64,000 bases of DNA from Asparagopsis taxiformis (taxonomy: Eukaryota; Rhodophyta; Florideophyceae; Bonnemaisoniales; Bonnemaisoniaceae): the NCBI GenBank assembly GCA_030407315.1, contig JALQPE010001880.1, forward strand, positions 31,106-95,105. Direction: 5' to 3'. Positions 60,273-64,000 of this stretch are shown piece by piece; position 1 is the first letter of the stretch; the number at the start of each line of letters is the position of its first letter. The notes beneath the pieces were generated by a model. The model made no database searches. It was not told where the DNA came from and saw only the letters and a program-made list of their open reading frames with translations. A program made the translations under genes and the position numbers.

Positions 60273-61013
60273 CTAATTCCATGCTCTAAACGCTGTCCCA
60301 TAATGAACGTAGAGCTCCTGCCCCGGACGGATATCGCGGATTGCACGTACTACAATGATCTTCGGATTTTCTAGGTCCTTCGCCTTGAGCTTCTTCCCCG
60401 TCGAACCGCTGCTGTAGTTCTCGACAAACTCGACGTTGGCCATCCGCCTGGTGTCTTCCGCCGGAGTGTCCTCACCTCGCAAATACCGCGGGTCGTTGAT
60501 GAACTGCGCCGAACAGAACGGAGCCGGAACAATCCAAATTGGATGCTCGATGTTTTCGTCGTCCTCCGCTGTTGCATACAGCTTGATAGCATACATCAAG
60601 AATGTTTCCTTCGTTATCGCCATGTGACCCTCTCCGTACGCGAACCTCATCGACTCCTTGCTCATATCAGAGTACACAACAGTTCCGTAGTATGCACATA
60701 CTTCGTCACCAACATTAAATGTCTGTTCAGCGAAGAGCCCTCTTCCTGCATTTGGATGCTTAATCAGCGATGGTCGAACGCTCAATTTTTTCGCAACACA
60801 ATCGTGTGCCCGCATCACGCGAGGGTTTTCAGTTTGCAACCAGCGGCGCAGGGAAGGTGGCCAATAATGTACCGGTTTCTCCATGTGCTCGCGCGACGCA
60901 ATCGACTCTGGGCACAGCTGCCAGAGGTACTGCCGAATATATTTCGGGAACCTCTGGTACAGGGGAAGGCCAGGTGGGGGTTCGATGATCCTGCGTTCCC
61001 TCTGCGTACGCAT
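60273..61013 (-). CDS. Gene B, second frame: SET-domain lysine methyltransferase-like
   Basis: 246 aa from an ATG at 61013, overlapping the end of the DNA methyltransferase frame by 199 nt in another phase. Residues about 77-241 form a SET domain: GRGLFAEQTFNVGDEV (90-105), YYG (108-110), FINDPR (171-176) with NVEF (193-196) in place of the usual NHxCxPN block, and GQELYVHYG (231-239), the closing ELxxxYG motif. Residues 1-75 are a conserved-looking basic/aromatic linker (PKYIRQYLWQLCPES). SET proteins transfer methyl groups from SAM to lysine, usually on histones. An in-frame stop lies just upstream, so it is either translated separately, reached by frameshift, or was once fused to the methyltransferase. 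Confidence 0.82.
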   Translation of the reverse strand: MRTQRERRIIEPPPGLPLYQRFPKYIRQYLWQLCPESIASREHMEKPVHYWPPSLRRWLQTENPRVMRAHDCVAKKLSVRPSLIKHPNAGRGLFAEQTFNVGDEVCAYYGTVVYSDMSKESMRFAYGEGHMAITKETFLMYAIKLYATAEDDENIEHPIWIVPAPFCSAQFINDPRYLRGEDTPAEDTRRMANVEFVENYSSGSTGKKLKAKDLENPKIIVVRAIRDIRPGQELYVHYGTAFRAWN

Positions 61014-63469
61014 CGTGACAGAGGGGACGCCAAGAACTTCTCAGCACTCTGTTTCGCTTCTGTCGTGACCCTCATGTCAGTGTTGTTTGAAAGAATTACA
61101 CGTGACATGACTGCACACAGCTTTGGAAGCGATCGTACCACACACAATTTGTCCATGTCACTGCCGACGAAAACACGGTGCTCAGGCAAGCTCATAGCTG
61201 CTTTTCCCGTTGCGAAAGTGCCAGAGAATGGATCGACAACAATATCACCAGGCTGTGAATGCTGGCTGATCAACTCCATCATGAGAGCGACGCTCTTCTG
61301 CTCTGCACGAACTCTGACCGTAGCACCGGTTGTGCTCCTTGTTCGCCACACCATCTCATTCGAATCGATGGCGGGCATATTGATGGTGACGTTGCACCAC
61401 GCCGGGTACGTGCCGTCCATGTATCCGTGGTTCCTATAGGCCACCATCTCGCTTCCGGTCTTGAACGGAACACCTCGCTTCCAGAAGTGGATAGCGACCT
61501 CTGCCATGTTCATGCGTTGGTACCTCTTCCGCCCCGGCATTTGATAGAGGTGCCCAGGTAGTCGGACAAACAACAGAGGTACCTCGTCAACGAAGAAAAC
61601 TGAATTCCGAACGACGTCCTCCTCCTCCTCGTCCTCCTCCTCATCCGCACTTTCTTCGCCACTGTGCTGCGATGCTTCGGAGTCCGAATTCATGGACGTA
61701 ACCTCTTCTTCATCCGACCCGTCATCACTGGCAGCAGTATCGGTTGGGCCTTCTGACTGCGGTCCTTTGTACGTTTCCAAGTAATGGAACCATTCGTAGA
61801 ACTGCAAAACCGAGCAGAACACGATGCCGTGGCCACCGGGGCGCAACAGCTCGTCAAACACTTCGATGCTAGCCTGCATATCTTCTGCAGTTAGCCTGTC
61901 GTACGAAGAGTTGGAATCGTTCCTCTTACGACGAACATTGTAGGGCGGATCAGTCAGAATGAGCTGAACGTTGCCCGTGATGGGCACGTGTTCTCGGCTC
62001 TCGTCGGCACTGACCAAATCTTCGAAAGGGACGTCGTACACCCGGCAATACTGACTCATTTTCGAAAGAAAGTCCTTTGCGAGAGCCTGCCCTTCACTTT
62101 CCTGCTCTTCTGTCGCATGGGGTGACGGTGACGGGGGAGACGGCCCTTGGGCAGTAAGACTGGTCCTCCCAGGTCCAAGTTGAAGCCTGGTTGTGTGTCT
62201 TGTCGACGGAACCAAACCTCTCCCTCCTGTGTTGCGACGAGTGGGAGTGTCATCAACCGGCTTGGGGACCTTTTCTGCGTCCGCGGCTTGTGGTGCCGGG
62301 CGGAGGACAGCCATAACGTCTTCGTCGAGGGTGTCAAAATACGCTGGCAGCTTGTCCGGATTTCCGCTTGAGAAGTATATTTCCAGTGCCCCCCAGCGGT
62401 CGGACTCCGGCCAGGTGTACAGGTCCGGGTTGACGATAAGAAACTGCAACCGGTCGAAGAACTTCCTCACAAGGTCCCTAAATGCACTGTGCTGCGCACT
62501 GGTTCTTGTCTCTACTTTTCCACCATATCCATCAGGATGAGATAGGGGAGCTTTGTTGTGGTAGAGATCTAGCTTCTGCTCCATCGGTGCGAATAGACCT
62601 TCATCGAGCACGTCAAACCAATGCTCACTGCTGTCGAAAATGATGTACGGCGCCATCAACTCTTCGAAGCTGGAAAACTTTGCGGCGTAGGCCACATCGG
62701 TCCAAGCATGGTATAAAACTTGAACCACGTAACAAGCTCGATTAGTGCTTTTCCGATGGGCTGGGACGCGTGCGGCTTCGTTCCCCTCTTCGGCCGCATC
62801 TCCTATTCGGCGACGCGGCAGGTTCTTGTTGTGATTTCGGATGATAGACAACGCTTGGAAATACATCAATACCTCGAACGTTTCCGGTGGAGCAAGAACG
62901 AAGGCGCTTGGTTCCCCGCGCTGCGGCGCCTGTAGTGGCGAAGGAAGCATGTTACATCCAATAAGGAAGGTCTGCGGCACGATCCCAGAAAGGATGCAGT
63001 GCTCAACCCATTGCCCGATACGCTCATCCTGTCTTGAAAACTCGGCAATGGGTAATGCCAGACGAACAATCTGCTTGGCTCGCTCAACGTTCATCTCTGC
63101 CATGACGATTTCGGCAACATCCGCCTCGACTCCAGCATTCTTCGAACGACCGCTGAAGGACATGCTGAGTCGACCTTGCAGCGCCACAAATTGTTCTTCC
63201 GTGCCCTGCGCAACCCAAGCGCCAAGGTCCGCGTATGTGAAACCTCCCGGCTTGTCCGTCAAGTCTGCGAAACTTGAGTGGGCGAATAAATCCAGCAAGA
63301 GGCGGAGGAAGTCTTTGCCAGCGAGAGTAGTTTCGCGGGCGGCGCGACCTACGTTTCGACGTGTACCCATGTCACTAGAATCCTCCCAAGGGCTAGCGGG
63401 TTCGCGCAGAATTGGCACGGTTGCGTCGTCAACGATCGGATTGCTGTTGCGCCTGCGCTTATTCGTCAT
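60815..63469 (-). CDS. Gene B: beta-class DNA amino-methyltransferase (DPPY)
   Basis: 884 aa from the ATG at 63469. The N-terminal ~460 residues are of unknown fold, followed by a Pro/Ser linker. The catalytic domain starts near 465: ILTDPPYNVRRKRN (DPPY 507-510, motif IV), an acidic insert (about 570-620), LPGHLYQMPGRKRYQ, RAEQKSVALMMELI (motif X), VVDPFSGTFATGKAA (744-758, motif I, FxGxG) and RVFVGSDMD (motif II). Motif IV before motif I is the beta arrangement of N6-adenine and N4-cytosine methyltransferases (N6_N4_Mtase), a bacterial and phage type that is rare in eukaryotes. DPPY favours adenine, but N4-cytosine is possible. Beyond about residue 810 the sequence in this frame loses character while the overlapping frame encodes a SET domain, suggesting a frameshifted fusion. 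Confidence 0.88.
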   Translation of the reverse strand: MTNKRRRNSNPIVDDATVPILREPASPWEDSSDMGTRRNVGRAARETTLAGKDFLRLLLDLFAHSSFADLTDKPGGFTYADLGAWVAQGTEEQFVALQGRLSMSFSGRSKNAGVEADVAEIVMAEMNVERAKQIVRLALPIAEFSRQDERIGQWVEHCILSGIVPQTFLIGCNMLPSPLQAPQRGEPSAFVLAPPETFEVLMYFQALSIIRNHNKNLPRRRIGDAAEEGNEAARVPAHRKSTNRACYVVQVLYHAWTDVAYAAKFSSFEELMAPYIIFDSSEHWFDVLDEGLFAPMEQKLDLYHNKAPLSHPDGYGGKVETRTSAQHSAFRDLVRKFFDRLQFLIVNPDLYTWPESDRWGALEIYFSSGNPDKLPAYFDTLDEDVMAVLRPAPQAADAEKVPKPVDDTPTRRNTGGRGLVPSTRHTTRLQLGPGRTSLTAQGPSPPSPSPHATEEQESEGQALAKDFLSKMSQYCRVYDVPFEDLVSADESREHVPITGNVQLILTDPPYNVRRKRNDSNSSYDRLTAEDMQASIEVFDELLRPGGHGIVFCSVLQFYEWFHYLETYKGPQSEGPTDTAASDDGSDEEEVTSMNSDSEASQHSGEESADEEEDEEEEDVVRNSVFFVDEVPLLFVRLPGHLYQMPGRKRYQRMNMAEVAIHFWKRGVPFKTGSEMVAYRNHGYMDGTYPAWCNVTINMPAIDSNEMVWRTRSTTGATVRVRAEQKSVALMMELISQHSQPGDIVVDPFSGTFATGKAAMSLPEHRVFVGSDMDKLCVVRSLPKLCAVMSRVILSNNTDMRVTTEAKQSAEKFLASPLSRCVRRGNAGSSNPHLAFPCTRGSRNIFGSTSGSCAQSRLRRASTWRNRYIIGHLPCAAGCKLKTLA

Positions 63470-63774
63470 AATGGAATGAGTGGAAAATTCGGTACAGGAT
63501 GGCGACCGCTCGGCGAGACAGTCAAATTTGACGACGTATCTCGTGACGTTTGCACTCTTTCGTGAGGAACACTGGTTGATATCGAACGGAACAGAGTATA
63601 CGGGTACACAGCACTGGAAAGGTCTTGAAACCCGTAACCGGTGTAGGTAATAAGTTGTGACGGATACGTGGTAGAGAAAAAATTTTAAAAAGATTGTGAT
63701 TCCTGCCTTTGAGTGTTGTACTGCAAGGCCGCCAGTCACATAGGTTGACACAGGTGCCTCACGCTTACCAGGTG

Positions 63775-63979
63775 AGCGACATCCGGACGGCCACTGGACG
63801 TGGGGATGTCCGACTCAGATGCATTGCTGGCCAGCCCAGAAATTCTACAATTTCGGGCAGAAAAAATATTGCAAAAAACATCGATTTCGGCGGTCGATTG
63901 TGCCGTACGGCACACCCCATCTCAAAAACATGTTCACATGTGCATGTTTTTGAGAATAGCCCAAATTTTAATTCAAAGC
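63775..63979 (-). repeat. Inverted iteron-like unit upstream of gene B
   Basis: A reverse-complement copy of the array unit: GGCCAGCCCAGAAATTC at 63831, 16-bp palindrome at 63899-63914, 34-bp palindrome at 63921-63954, ending AATTCAAA at 63979, where similarity stops. It lies about 300 bp upstream of the gene B ATG. With the last direct unit of the right array (59842) it brackets gene B as an inverted pair of about 200 bp. It may be the right end of the element. Confidence 0.88.
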
Positions 63980-64000
63980 AGGATGCAGATATTCGTCTTC

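Overview
The window is eukaryotic nuclear DNA. Several kinds of mobile element are nested in one another, the host-like genes are long, intronless open frames, and some of these have a TATA box about 90-135 bp upstream of the ATG. The intronless genes, the unusual Ty1/copia lineages, an AA15-type lytic polysaccharide monooxygenase (LPMO) pair and four secreted Cys-rich proteins with SPSPSVTPSPS linkers would fit a multicellular red alga (Chondrus-like). That assignment is inference; nothing here proves it. All identities quoted are counts by eye.

Layout. 1-2765: a Tnp2/CACTA-type transposase running off the left edge on the minus strand, with a divergent unknown gene. 3684-12445: a 5'-damaged copia-like polyprotein, interrupted 31 bp after its stop by a canonical Ty1/copia element (TSD ATATG). 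That element's right LTR is in turn split by a 258-bp TRIM (TSD CTTTC). 13.0-22.4 kb: a GC-richer gene segment with two Cys-rich secreted proteins, a fragment of a third, and a METTL24/FkbM-like methyltransferase. 22.8-34.4 kb: a segmental duplication carrying two AA15 LPMO genes. Copy A is split by a chromodomain Ty3/gypsy element (TSD AGTA) and its 5' flank holds a 961-bp inverted-repeat element; copy B is intact. 36.5-42.6 kb: two more Cys-rich secreted proteins. 42.9-48.7 kb: a full-length but multiply frameshifted copia-like element with 442-bp LTRs. 49.2-51.36 kb: a second, degenerate gypsy element cut off by the next region. 51.36-64.0 kb: the most unusual part.

The right-hand region holds two large minus-strand genes. 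Gene A encodes a ParB-like domain joined to a 2-oxoglutarate/Fe(II) dioxygenase-like domain. Gene B encodes a beta-class DNA amino-methyltransferase (DPPY) whose reading frame overlaps a SET-domain (histone lysine methyltransferase) frame. Around them lie six direct copies and one inverted copy of a repeat, plus one partial copy. Each full copy carries a 16-bp perfect palindrome (TGTGCCGTACGGCACA) and a 34-bp palindrome. The two arrays flanking gene A have almost the same internal spacing (500/389 and 501/388 bp). I read this as a candidate mobile or selfish chromatin-modifying module: DNA methylation, DNA or histone oxidation, histone methylation and a ParB-like binder tied to iterated palindromes. 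Function and mobility are inferred, not shown.
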